Assembly: GCF_910596095.1 (NCBI RefSeq)
Contig: NC_056536.1
Span: 19,715,791 to 19,779,790, forward strand
Length of the DNA: 64,000 bases
Reading direction: 5' to 3'
DNA from: Thunnus maccoyii
Taxonomy: Eukaryota; Chordata; Actinopteri; Scombriformes; Scombridae
Below, in pieces: positions 11,689 through 21,911 of this stretch. The position numbers and the translations under genes were made by a program. Every line of letters starts with the position of its first letter. The stretch's first letter is position 1. Below the pieces are notes generated by a model, which was not told the origin of the DNA, searched no databases, and saw only the letters and a list, made by a program, of their open reading frames with translations.

Positions 11689-14600
11689 TACACAACACTG
11701 CTGTATATTGCCTTTAAACCACCGCCTCGTCAAGCAGGTTTCTATGAATAGGACAGGTCGAGAATGGGTTAAAGTGTCACTTTACGTCATAAAAAAATAA
11801 ACAGACATGACTTAATCTTGGGTGTCTTCAAGGTTTAAAGGTCAAATTCTCCTGTAATTGTAATACATCTGCATTCATGCATTCTTTTCTAGGCAGTACA
11901 GTACATGACATGACGTCGTGTGTTTTGTTTATTTTCAGTGGACTGTTGGGACGGTCCAGATGGAATGCCAGTCATCTACCACGGACACACCCTCACAACA
12001 AAGATCAAGTTCTGCGATGTCTTGAACACCATCAAAGAACACGCTTTCGTCACATCCGAGTGAGTCTCTCCACGAGTGCTGCCTACTCAGTTTCTTTTTA
12101 AAGCCATCAGTGGTAGCGAGATGATAAAGGGATAAGAAATGACATAGATAAAGAGACATCACACACACACAGAAATATCAGACGAAACAATGTCGACTGG
12201 CTGCAGTGGCATTACTCATCAATCTAGCATGAGAAAATAAGATAAGAAAATCACATCTAAGCGGAGACATAGAAGGAATTTCTGTGAGGTTGCATCTCTT
12301 ACGTTCTAATCCTTCCGCAGGTATCCCATCATCCTGTCCATTGAGGATCACTGTAGTATTGTCCAGCAGAGGAATATGGCCACTCACTTTAAGAAGGTGT
12401 TTGGAGATATGCTGCTGACCAAGGCGGTGGATATCGCAGCAGATGGCCTGCCCTCACCCACCCAGCTCAAGAGGAAGATCCTCATCAAGGTCAGGAGCCA
12501 CCTGGATGGTTTTTTTGGGGGGGGGGGGTTTCAGGCAAAAGTGTGACTAGATATTTTATATGCAGCGTTCTGATAGTGTAATGTTTCTGACCGCGTTCCC
12601 CCCCTTCTCCCTTCACGTGCTGCAGCATAAGAAGCTCGCAGAAGGCAGTGCCTATGAGGAGGTGTCCACCTCCACTCCCTACTCAGAGAACGATATCAGC
12701 AACTCCCTCAAAAACGGCATCCTGTACCTGGAGGACCCCATCAACCATGTAAGCACGCTAACTGGATTCTGGATGCTGCCTGTGGAAGAACGCTCAGCTT
12801 GAAATATGATGCAATGAAGTAGCTTTTGTGTCTGTTCTCCAGTGCCTGTTTTTTTTTTTCTGTTCTCTTCTGTTAAACATTCAACAACTTAAAACTGGGT
12901 CCTGCTTCTTTTTAGAACCAGGCCTTTATTCATGAAGTGCTTTTCTTAGTGTTTTAGGTGATGGAATATTTTGAAAGAGGACACATTCTTGCTATCTTGG
13001 GCCACTTTTCAGTGTGACACATGGATCCTCTAAATATTTCAACAAACTCTCTCTCTCTCTCTCTCTTCCCCCTCAGGAGTGGTACCCTCATTTCTTTGTC
13101 CTGACCAGCAGTAAGATCTATTACTCAGAAGAGACCTCCAGTAACCAGTTGAACGATGATGAGGAGGAGCACAGAGAGGTTAGTAGGCCTGATGACAGTC
13201 CTGGTGCTCAAAACAAGACAGACATTAATAACAGACATTATTAACCCTTAATTCACATATATCATGAAAAATAAATGATTTTCTGTAGGGATCCGGGAGT
13301 GTTTTTTCCAGGATTTTTTAAACTGTGAAATCAGTGGTTTGTGCATATGAGGTAATGTGATAATTGTGATTGCTGAGTTGAATAGCATCTCCCTCTTCCT
13401 GCTTATCTTCCAGGTGTCCAATGGCATGGACCAGCACGTGACAGAGAAATGGTTCCATGGGAAGCTGGGCGCAGGGCGGGACGGGCGGCAGATAGCCGAA
13501 AGGCTCCTGTCTGAGTACTGCCTGGAGACTGGAGCTCCTGATGGCTCCTTCCTAGTCCGAGAGAGTGAGACCTTTGTGGGAGACTACACACTGTCTTTCT
13601 GGTAAATCTTTAAACATTTTACACAGACTTCAATCAAATTTGTTGATAATTTTATTAAATACAACACCAAAAGCACAATTATATTAAATTACACCCACGT
13701 AATAAACACTAGATTTATGGTAATGAAGGAGGTGGACGTTGAATGCAGTTTAACTGTATGGTAATTCACAGTAAACACTGAAATTGATTGGGAATGTTAT
13801 TCATATATTTACAGTTAGTGTTTAATTAGTATTTTCTTTTTGTAACTAACAGTGTGGTATATCATATTAACTAGAGCTGAAACAATTCGACAGAAAATGA
13901 TACAGCAGCTATTTTGATAATTGAATAATCGTTTCAGTCATTTTTCCAGCTGAAGTTTCACTGTGAAATGTGATTAATTGATGCTTTTGTTTCTTATATA
14001 TGAAAATAAACTCAATATTTTGGGGTTTTGGACTTCTGGTTGAGTGAAACAACACTTTTGAATGTGTTAACTTGCATGTGGTAGTGGCAGACTCTGTTGC
14101 CTATCAGTGGACTTTACTCACGCTGGGTGTTGTGTGAGGTTACATGCAAATCACAGAGTGACACACTTGCAGATCAATCAATGTCAATATCTCTATCATT
14201 GATTGAATGTAGTTGTTGTCACGGTCTGAAGTGTGATCATTCACCTTCTCTCCGTTAACCCCTGAGCTCTGCATGAGTGATGTCACTTAAAGGCTTATCA
14301 ATTTGTGTGTATGTGATTTACACACAGGAAACAATGTATAAATGCTCTCAAGTGCAGTAAGAAGGGTCTCAATGTTTTCAGAAAGACAAAGCTTACACTC
14401 GGTAGTCATAATGACCCCTAAACAATATATTAAAAATGTTCTTAAATTGTTGATCTCTCACCTTCCCTTTTTCTGCATCTTCTGCATCTTCTCCATCTCT
14501 GCGCCAGGCGTTCAGGGCGCGTGCAGCACTGTCGTATTCACTCCCGTCAAGAGGCAGGCAGCCCAAAGTTCTACCTGACTGACAACCTGGTGTTCGACAC

Positions 14601-17600
14601 CCTCTTTGCCCTAATCAACCACTACCAGCAGGTGGCGCTGCGCTGCAACGAGTTTGAGATGAAGCTCACTGAGCCCGTGCCTCAGACCAATGCCCACGAG
14701 AGCAAAGAGTGAGTCTCAAGCAGCATTCACACAGATTAGAAAGCATTTAAGATTGTAAAGCCATGATGACCCTCAGCGATGTGCTTTTTTTTTTAGGTAA
14801 TTGGCAGCTTTACAACCTCATTCATTAAGTATGGAGATTGACTGCTTGCATTTTTGCTTCATTTCTAAATAACCTTTTATAACTGCAGTTTACATTACAG
14901 ACCTGCAGCTCACATCCTCATTTAGAGTGAATTAAATTTTAAATTCAGAGTGAAATGCGAGGTGAAAAAGTCAAGAATGTGTCCCTGCAATTATCCGCTA
15001 TTATTCTATGTTTTGTTTGTTTGTTTCAGGTGGTACCATGCCAACCTCTCTCGGAGCCATGCAGAGAACATGCTGATGAGGGTTCCTCGTGACGGGGCTT
15101 TCCTTGTCAGGAAGAGGGCAGAACCCAACTCGTTCGCCATTTCCTTCAGGTAACTCGGTCCTATTACCTGACTAAATTAAAGTTGTTTATCTTCTCAGCC
15201 AGCTGCAACAATTAGTCAATCAGTAGATTGGTTGATCGACAGAAAATTTACCACCAACTAGTTTGATAATCGATTAATCCTTTTGCGTCATTTTTTAAGA
15301 AAAAATACTAAAATTCTCTAGTTCAGCTTCTTAAATGTGAATATTTTCTGGTTTCTTTAGTCTTTTATAATACTAAATATATTTGGGTTGTGGACTGTTG
15401 GACAGGATAAAACAAGACATTTCAGTTGCATCTTGCGCTTTGGTACAGAATAATAATTGGCAATGAAAATCATTAGTTGGAGCCTTAGTGTAGAGAAAGA
15501 CAAATTATAATTTTAATCGTAGAAAAATACTTGTAGTGATTTATATCATGTCTGTGGTCTCTTCACAGGGCCGAGGGTAAAATTAAGCACTGTCGCGTGC
15601 AGCAGGAGGGTCAGAACGTGGTGCTGGGCACCTCAGAGTTTGAAAGTCTTGTAGATCTCATCAGCTACTATGAGAAGCACCCTCTGTACCGCAAAATGAA
15701 GCTGCGCTATCCCATCAATGAGGACACACTGGAGAAAATAGGCACTGCTGTGAGTACCAGTCTGAAAAAAAATTTGACACAATGTTTCGTGCAAAGACTT
15801 ATTAACACACAATCTGCCGTCCAACAGGAGCCAGACTACGGGTCACTGTATGAGGGCAGGAATCCAGGCTTTTACGTGGAGGCCAATCAAATGCCTACAT
15901 TTAAGGTGAGTGTCCAATGTGGAGACGTGTAGTTTAGGACAGTTTGGGCCTGCATATAGTGGAGATGGTGAACATGCATGTCTGTAACCTTTCTGTCTTT
16001 TTAGTGCACGGTGAAAGCCATGTACGAGTATAAAGCCCAAAGGGACGATGAGCTCTCCTTCACAAAGAACGCCATCATCTCTAATGTGGACAAACAGGAA
16101 GGAGGATGGTGAGTGACCTGCAAAACATTAATTCATTCAGGAGCTGATAAGTATCCTTTTAGACAATCATATTTGTGAAGTGAGAGAATTAAGGCTCATA
16201 TAAAAACAAACCATTGTTATAATATCGACTTAATGTCGGCTCATTTTAAGGCCACGCTCCTTCTGAACACGTTTTCGCGTCTCTCTCTCAGGTGGAAGGG
16301 TGACTGTGGCGGGAAGAAGCAATTTTGGTTTCCTGCTAACTACGTGGAAGAGATCAGTCCATCAACAGCGGAGCCCGACAGAACTGTGAGCATCACACCC
16401 ACAAAACTGAGAGAGCTACAACCACACATTTGTATATTTAAAGCGAAATGAGTGCACCTGCCTCCTCCGCAGGGAGGTCGGACCTCAGCATCAGCCTCAT
16501 CACTCATCTGTCTATTATTCACTGTCACACAGATGCATTTGCAGTGTGGATTATAGCTTATCTTATTTCCTGATCGCCCTCTTCTCTGTAAAGCAGGAGA
16601 TGACAGAGAACAGCCCTCTGGGAGATCTGCTGAGAGGAAGTGTGGATGTCTCTTCCTGTCAGATTGGTGAGTGGCCCCTCCGCTTCCTGTTCTACTCTGC
16701 GCTGCAGGGCTGCAGAGCTGGCAGTCACCTTGCCAGAGGGCAACCTCTTTCTCTGGCTCTGTTGTACATATGCACATCTTCTCTGCACTCTTTGTTTTTT
16801 AATTTCAAAAGGACACAGGCAACACTTGCTTTGCTGTCTTTATTTGTCCATTATCAGTCTTATATTAATAATTCCTCCTCGTTTATTATAACTCGCTTTT
16901 CTCGCAGCTCTGTATCTGGTATTTCATTGACATCCTACAGTGCAGTCAATACACACCCATTAGTGTTGGCACATGCTGTCATGCATTGTTGTTGCCTCTG
17001 CTAACCACAGTTAATACCTGAGCCCGTTTCTGTGTCTTTGGCTGGTTCTTTGGCTCCATCTAGTGGTAGCTTGAGAAAGGTCTAATTATATCTTCTTGTA
17101 CACTTTGTTCCAAAGGTGACCTGCACATGATCACTGGCAGGATTGCAAAGGTTTAAGTGCTTGTTTCCCTGTGGAGAAAGTGATGGCAGTAATGCTGTGT
17201 ACTTGGATTTTACACCTCATTGCTGTGCTCGGAGTTTAGATTATTTTAACTTTAACGCTGTTTGCTTCTGACCTTTTTTGTAAAGCGCGTCCAATCAGAT
17301 TATAGTGGATCAAGAGGCTGAAACACGGAGAAAGCGATTATGAGGTTTTAGTGATAAATTCTTAGTTTGATTCAAAAAAATATGGGCATATTGGGTTTTA
17401 TTCAGCATAAATTTAACAGTTGTTGCACTGACGGCCAAACCCAGCTGTGATTGAAGCTCATCTGCCACTTTTCCTATTTGGTTTATTTTTTTGTGATTAT
17501 GTTTTCTTACTATTTTATTGCAGCCTCAAGTCATCTATATAGATGCAAGCAAATTCAAATCATATCACATTTTAAAATTTTGAGCGCTGTTACACTTGAA

Positions 17601-20600
17601 AAGTTCAGTTCAAGTTGAAATAAGAAAGGATACCTATGTTTGTCCTCCACATCCCTGTTTTTCCAACCCTTTTTCTCTGTGTTTTCTCTGCAGTCCAGCG
17701 CCCCGACGGGAAAGGCACCAGGCCTCACGTCTTCTCTCTGGTGCCGACTAACTCTCTACGGACGGGCATGGTGCTGGACGTCGCTGCCAGCAGTGCAGAA
17801 GAACTTAAGGAGTGGGTGCTCAAGATCCGTGAGGTCACTGTGACCTCAGAGGCCAAGGTATGTATATCACTCGGCTGACAGGAAACGCAGGCAAAGACTC
17901 ATACCATGCTCATGCCACATCGCAGGCTCAACGGGCCAGTCATGACTTGTGTTTGCTCTGTCATACCTATAACCTGTGTTTAGGAAACAGTGACTGAGCA
18001 GTGGATGCATATGGTATTCGTCAGTAATGCCATTCTGCAGACCCACAGCTGGAGGCTTTCTCGTGTTGCTTAGCACAACCACCTGTAGCAGTAGCTGTCG
18101 TGGGAAGGAAAAAGCTTTAGCATCGTACTTAATTTTGTAAAAATACAAACTGAGACGTGCTTCACTGTCGGTGCGTTTATATTAAAGTTGTGTGTCTCTG
18201 TGCGCAGCTGGAGGAGGGGAAGATGATGGAGAGGAGGAAGAAGATTGCACTGGAGTTATCCGAACTGGTCATCTACTGTAGGCCTGTGCCGTTTGATGAA
18301 GACAGTAAGGATTATGCACATTCACTAGACTGTGAACATGTAGCTTAATACACAGCAGAGAAGTGACTGATTTTATACCTATGACGTAATATAAGTAGCC
18401 AAAACAAATACAGGTAGGTCAGGTCTGTCCTCTCTCCCTGCCTTCTGCAGAAATTGGCACAGAGCGAGCCTGTTTCCGGGACATGTCATCCTTTCCCGAG
18501 ACCAAGGCAGAGAAGTACGTCAATAAGATCAAGGGAAAAAAGTTCCTGCAGTACAATCGACTACAGCTGTCCAGGATCTACCCCAGAGGCCAGAGACTAG
18601 ACTCCTCTAATTACGACCCTCTGCCCATGTGGCTCTGTGGGTCCCAGCTGGTAGCACTCAACTTCCAGACAGCAGGTATCTACCTTCGATGAAAGCAGAT
18701 AAACGGTGTAGACAGTAGAACTTTTTTTTTTTTTTTAACCTTCTTCTCCCGTCACTCACATGCAGACAAGCCCATGCAGATGAACCAGGCCCTGTTCATG
18801 CTGAACGGAAAGAGCGGCTACGTCCTTCAGCCACCCATCATGAGGGACGATAACTTTGATCCCTTTGACCGACACACGCTCCGAGGCCTCGAACAAGTCA
18901 CTCTAGAGATAGAGGTACAGTGAGAGCGAGAATCATTCGTATTTGTGTGCAGAAACAAACAAGTGAGACGACTTAAAGGAGTTTCCTTATATTCTTCCTC
19001 TTCTCTTCTGAAGGTTTTGGGCGCCCGGCACCTACCCAAGCACGGACGAGGCATCGTTTGTCCTCTGATTGAGATTGAGGTGTGTGGGGCGGACTATGAC
19101 AGTGCCAAGCAAAAAACTGACTCAGAAGGTGAGAGCCGCTCTGTTTTTGTTTTGTTTTTTTGTTTTTTTTGAACACATAGGGAGAAATATGCCAAAACTG
19201 AAGGAATGAGTCGTCGTTGTTTACTGGATACATCACCCTCGTGTAATTTTCCGTCTGGTCCTAGAAAAACAGGAAGTTGTACAAACAACTTAGCAATGTG
19301 TGGGAATACAATGGGGAAACATTCCATAGTATGAAGATAGTTCTGGCACAGCTCTCATCAGGTTTTATGGTCTAGTTTTAGCCAAAAAATAAACATTAAG
19401 TAATTATTTTGTAGCTTTATTCGACAGATTTTGGACGATGTTTACACGGAAAAAATAACCCATAATTTACTCTCTTAAAATTGTAAAATCAGGGATCAGT
19501 GAGGAAAGCACTCACTTTACTAATTACTGGTATTTTAGCTTTATATCTTTTTCAATTTGTCTGCATTTCCTCCACTATGTTGTTTCTATTGTGTTATTTG
19601 CAAACCTCAGAGCACCCCCAAAGTAATAAAAGTGAATCCTGTTAAGCAGAGGTTGCTGCATTCTCACCATTAAACACAGTGGAACAAGGTTCTTTTACCA
19701 CCAGTTTGACGTGGCCGTGTTTTCATAACTGGGTCAGCAGATTGCTTTGGGAATTTCCTGCTCCAAACAGCTGATTCTGACCTGAACACATCTCATATTT
19801 TACAGTGATGTGCATAACTTTTTATGTGACATAAATTAAAAATAGTGTGTTTACAGTTTCCTTTTCTATTTTGTACTTTTATTTATGTTTCTCCCTCCTG
19901 CACTCTGGTTCTTCCAGCAGAAAGAGGAATGAGCGGTGCCAAAACAATTGTCTTTGATATATTTTGACACAGGTTTGGATTCAGTTTGTTATAGTGTAAT
20001 CATGCTGAAATTCATGGGGTAACACTGTGATCAAGTTTGTGACTGTAATGTAAATACTGAACATTTTAACTTTTTTCACCGTTGTTACTTTAGAAAATAA
20101 TATTATTACAGTAACAGCACCAGTGGTGGATACATATCGAACATTTCTCATCTTTCTCTCTACATCTCGTTTTTTTTCCCCGCTGCAGCTGATAACGGTC
20201 TGAACCCCACATGGCCCCGAAAGCCGTTCCAGTTCACAGTGTGCAACTCTGCCTTTGCCTTCCTGCGTTTTGTGGTTTATGAGATAGACATGTTCAACGA
20301 CCAAAACTTCCTGGCTCAGGCCACATTCCCCATCCACAGCCTGAAGACAGGTACGCACAGCAGCTATGTGGTTTCTGAATGAGTTTCAAGCATCGCTACA
20401 CAAGCACGTTGTAATGAATTAGGACCACGAAATTACCTAAAATCCCGTTGAGGATCTGCACTGCATTAACAGTTCCTACGTGTTCTGCCTCTTTCTGTTG
20501 TATGACACCAGGCTACCGGTCAGTACCTCTGAAGAACAGCTACAATGAGGATCTGGAGTTGGCTTCGTTGTTAGTCCACATGGACATAAGCAGAGGAAGG

Positions 20601-21911
20601 GTAAACTGCTGCACTTTACTGAGCCTTTTTGAAACTGCTGCACTTGACCATTAGATCCCTTCATAATGCACTTCCAGTGTAAGTGATGGGCTTTAAAGGA
20701 AAAATGTATTTAAAAGTTTATCTGAAGATAATATGAGGCTTCAGCCGTCTGAATTAGCCAAAAAAAGTTAATCTCATCCACAGTTAGTCCTTTTAGTATT
20801 AAATTCTCTCTGTGTGTTTCTTTGTTCAGCTGCAGTTGAAGGATTGTAACAAAAAGAGGGAATTTGGCACTAAAAAGACTTTAACTTTGAAAGATACTGA
20901 CTTGATTTGACTAATTTAGATGGCTGAAGCTGCTTCATATTAGCTTCAAATAAATGTTTGCAGGGAAGGAGGACTGTAGTCCCCTATCACTTGCATTGTA
21001 AGTGCGTTATGAAGCAATCCTCCAGTATGAACAGGAGGAATGATTACAGCAAGAAAAACAATGTTATTTTGGGCACCAGACTATTATTTTAGGACAGACT
21101 TGGAAAAATAGTGAACCTGTCCTTTAAATACTCACTATAATGCTCACGTTATGAAACAGTTATTGTTAGTTGCTGTAATTGTTCCTCCAGTTCTTACTGG
21201 CCATGAAGAGATCCTTCTCCAATGTGATTCCAGTGTGTTAGTGGACAAAAAGTGGGAATTTTGTACTATAAAGACTAACTTTGGTAGATACCCACTTGAT
21301 TTTTGACTAAGTGACAGCTGAAGCCTCATATTAGCTTCAGCTGAACTTGAGTGCATTTTTGCACCGAACAAGGACTGTGGATTTTGTCTGTTTACATTTC
21401 ATGACCAGTATGGGCAGCACAAGTAATAATACTGACTGATATCTCTCTCTCTCCTCCTTGTTCTTATCCTCTCCTCTCTCCCACTCTCAGGATGAAAATG
21501 GAGAGGTTCTGAGCCCGTTCCTCGCAGTCGGGGCCACATCAGTGGCGGCATCGGCCCAAGCTGGGCGGGAACGTTTGGGGGATATGAGCTCAGTGTCGTC
21601 GACTTCCTCCAACATGTCTCCTCTGCCCCAGTCGCCAGCCCAGGCCATGGCCTACAGAGGGAGAGAGGGCTCCTTTGAATCCCGCTACCAGTCGCCTCTA
21701 GAGGACTTCAGGGTGTCCCAGGAAGCCCTGTTGGACCACATGGACCCACAGAACAGAAGGTATGTGTGTGTGCGTGGCGTGTTGGTTTGAGGTTTTTGCA
21801 TGCCTATGCAGCAAGTTTGGTAGCCGTAGAAGATTCCAGACATCGTGCTGTCTTTGTCTTTACCTCAGGATGTTGCGGAGGACCAGAGTGGGCGGAGAGA
21901 ACCGTGTCTAA
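7265..21911 (+). CDS. plcg1: Phospholipase C gamma 1, 5'-partial (exon 1 lies upstream of the window)
   Basis: PLC-gamma-1 hydrolyses PIP2 to IP3 and diacylglycerol at the plasma membrane after recruitment to phosphotyrosine receptors. Thirty-one coding exons were read: 7265-7417, 7590-7683, 7800-7847, 8388-8472, 8617-8700, 9090-9112, 9198-9267, 9368-9469, 10716-10834, 11418-11503, 11939-12059, 12321-12489, 12626-12748, 13077-13178, 13414-13601, 14508-14708, 15030-15149, 15569-15749, 15828-15905, 16005-16108, 16292-16385, 16597-16666, 17694-17857, 18208-18304, 18451-18675, 18766-18914, 19014-19128, 20189-20350, 20512-20600, 21491-21759, 21869-21911. All have GT-AG borders and matching phases, giving about 1,241 codons. 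The first exon read begins in mid-codon at the segment DIREIKEI, so roughly the first 70-75 residues are missing. The order PH, EF hands, X box, split PH with SH2-SH2-SH3, Y box, C2, tail is that of PLC-gamma. Details of sequence and the zhx3 neighbour favour gamma-1 over gamma-2. Confidence 0.97.
7848..8387 (+). other. plcg1: plcg1 intron, nothing further seen
   Basis: 540-bp intron. An open frame of about 120 codons begins in the upstream exon region but has no family resemblance and is not spliced in. Confidence 0.85.
8701..9089 (+). other. plcg1: plcg1 intron with short CA-rich tract
   Basis: 389-bp intron containing a broken ACACTTACACAC tract around 8875-8918. No other signal. Confidence 0.85.
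9470..10715 (+). other. plcg1: plcg1 intron, nothing further seen
   Basis: 1,246-bp intron. It contains a short A run (10451-10464) and a TA-rich patch (10518-10532); otherwise unique-looking sequence. Confidence 0.85.
10716..12748 (+). CDS. plcg1: plcg1 X-box catalytic half of the TIM barrel, and start of the split PH domain
   Basis: Five exons (10716-10834, 11418-11503, 11939-12059, 12321-12489, 12626-12748) encode the X region. The two catalytic histidines known from the family are present: the H of SSSHNTY at 10827-10829 and the first H of YHGH at 11980-11982. The metal- and substrate-pocket segments [13 protein letters not shown] and ILSIEDHCS are intact, so the enzyme is predicted to be active. 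The last exon passes through KILIKHKKLAEG into [10 protein letters not shown], the first strands of the split PH domain. Confidence 0.96.
10835..11417 (+). other. plcg1: plcg1 intron with two TG tracts
   Basis: 583-bp intron between the exon ending CACAACAC and the exon starting with TTACCTGACGG. Apart from the TG tracts nothing was recognised. Confidence 0.85.
11262..11282. repeat. TG microsatellite in plcg1 intron
   Basis: Short TG repeat; a second, interrupted TG tract follows at 11369-11390 after a run of TTG units. These produce artificial open frames on the minus strand. Confidence 0.9.
11504..11938 (+). other. plcg1: plcg1 intron with two CA microsatellites
   Basis: CA tracts at 11513-11530 and 11656-11683. 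They lie within a 435-bp intron that splits a Leu codon (T|TG). Confidence 0.88.
12749..13076 (+). other. plcg1: plcg1 intron with CT tract at acceptor
   Basis: 328-bp intron. A CT repeat at 13047-13066 forms the polypyrimidine tract directly before the acceptor. Confidence 0.85.
13077..17857 (+). CDS. plcg1: plcg1 gamma-specific array: split PH, nSH2, cSH2, SH3, split PH
   Basis: Ten exons form the regulatory insert. Exon 13077-13178 continues the split PH ([19 protein letters not shown]). The N-SH2 lies in 13414-13601 and 14508-14708; its FLVRES arginine codon is 13558-13560. The C-SH2 lies in 15030-15149 and 15569-15749; its FLVRKR arginine is at 15109-15111. Exon 15828-15905 carries the tyrosines matching human Y771 (15837), Y775 (15849) and the activating Y783 (15873, context NPGFYVEAN). 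The SH3 domain is in 16005-16108 and 16292-16385 ([30 protein letters not shown]). Exons 16597-16666 and 17694-17857 hold [11 protein letters not shown] and the second half of the split PH. In the family this array keeps the enzyme inhibited until tyrosine phosphorylation. Confidence 0.95.
13602..14507 (+). other. plcg1: plcg1 intron separating the two N-SH2 exons
   Basis: 906-bp intron splitting the Trp codon of TLSFW. It carries repeat family 1 copy D (about 13872-14075); the rest is unremarkable. Confidence 0.85.
13872..14075 (+). repeat. Dispersed repeat family 1, copy D (partial)
   Basis: Begins CTAGAGCTGAAACAATTCGACAG, includes GCTATTTTGATAATTGAATAATCG and a decayed ATATTTTGGGGTTTTGGACT; the right end is missing. 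Confidence 0.65.
14709..15029 (+). other. plcg1: plcg1 intron between the two SH2 domains
   Basis: 321-bp intron that splits a Glu codon (GA|G). Nothing further seen. Confidence 0.85.
15200..15485 (+). repeat. Dispersed repeat family 1, copy E
   Basis: Lies in the 419-bp plcg1 intron 15150-15568. Starts AGCTGCAACAATTAGTCAATC, contains GATAATCGATTAATCC and ATATTTGGGTTGTGGACTGT, ends AAAATCATTAGTTGGAGCC. Confidence 0.75.
16667..17693 (+). other. plcg1: plcg1 intron before the second half of the split PH domain
   Basis: 1,027-bp intron. An apparent 150-codon frame reading out of exon 16597-16666 has no resemblance to any domain and is intronic. No repeat or RNA gene recognised. Confidence 0.85.
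17858..18207 (+). other. plcg1: plcg1 intron, nothing further seen
   Basis: 350-bp intron in phase 0 before the Y-box exons. Confidence 0.85.
18208..18914 (+). CDS. plcg1: plcg1 Y-box catalytic half of the TIM barrel
   Basis: Exons 18208-18304, 18451-18675 and 18766-18914 encode the Y region, including [20 protein letters not shown], the segment [16 protein letters not shown], then [20 protein letters not shown] and [20 protein letters not shown]. These strands complete the TIM barrel begun by the X box. The sequence is very close to mammalian PLCG1 throughout and shows no break. Confidence 0.96.
19014..20600 (+). CDS. plcg1: plcg1 C2 domain
   Basis: Exons 19014-19128, 20189-20350 and 20512-20600 encode the C2 domain: [20 protein letters not shown], then [36 protein letters not shown] and [20 protein letters not shown]. 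In the family the C2 domain contributes to calcium-dependent membrane docking. The 890-bp intron after 20600 holds foldback repeats that are annotated separately. Confidence 0.95.
19129..20188 (+). other. plcg1: plcg1 intron inside the C2 domain
   Basis: 1,060-bp intron. AT-rich and apparently unique; no exon, RNA gene or repeat recognised. Confidence 0.8.
20657..21135. mobile_element. Foldback (long terminal inverted repeat) element in plcg1 intron
   Basis: Arms 20659-20690 and 20983-21014 are reverse complements at about 26 of 32 positions (left reads CTTCATAATGCACTTCCAGT...). Inner sequences also pair: ATGAGGCTTCAGCCGTCTGA against ATGGCTGAAGCTGCTTCAT. It continues into a segment (TATGAACAGGAGGAATGATT...) shared with a copy in a dhx35 intron. 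There is no coding capacity, so it is a non-autonomous element. The exact ends are uncertain. Confidence 0.7.
21150..21420. mobile_element. Second, partial copy of the same foldback element
   Basis: Shares CCATGAAGAGATCCTTCTCCAA, TGATTCCAGTGTG, CTTGATTTTTGACTAA and GCTGAAGCCTCATATTAGCTTC with the neighbouring copy. It lies immediately downstream in the same 890-bp plcg1 intron, 70 bp before exon 21491. Confidence 0.6.
21491..21911 (+). CDS. plcg1: plcg1 C-terminal tail and stop codon
   Basis: Exon 21491-21759 encodes a Ser/Pro-rich tail followed by [20 protein letters not shown], the conserved context of the C-terminal phosphotyrosine (Y1253 region in mammals). Exon 21869-21911 encodes a short basic end, [13 protein letters not shown], then TAA at 21909-21911; the mammalian protein has a comparable basic RRTRV end. 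The serine-rich stretch ([19 protein letters not shown]) before the tyrosine motif looks longer than in mammals. Confidence 0.94.

Noticed and set aside
11113..11733. 206-codon minus-strand open frame in plcg1
   Set aside because: Runs through CA/TG microsatellites and across a plcg1 exon in antisense; no domain, clearly a low-complexity artefact.
7265..21911. Identity as plcg2 instead of plcg1
   Set aside because: The NPGFYVEAN tyrosine context, the [19 protein letters not shown] segment, the FESRYQ tail and the adjacent convergent zhx3 all match PLCG1.
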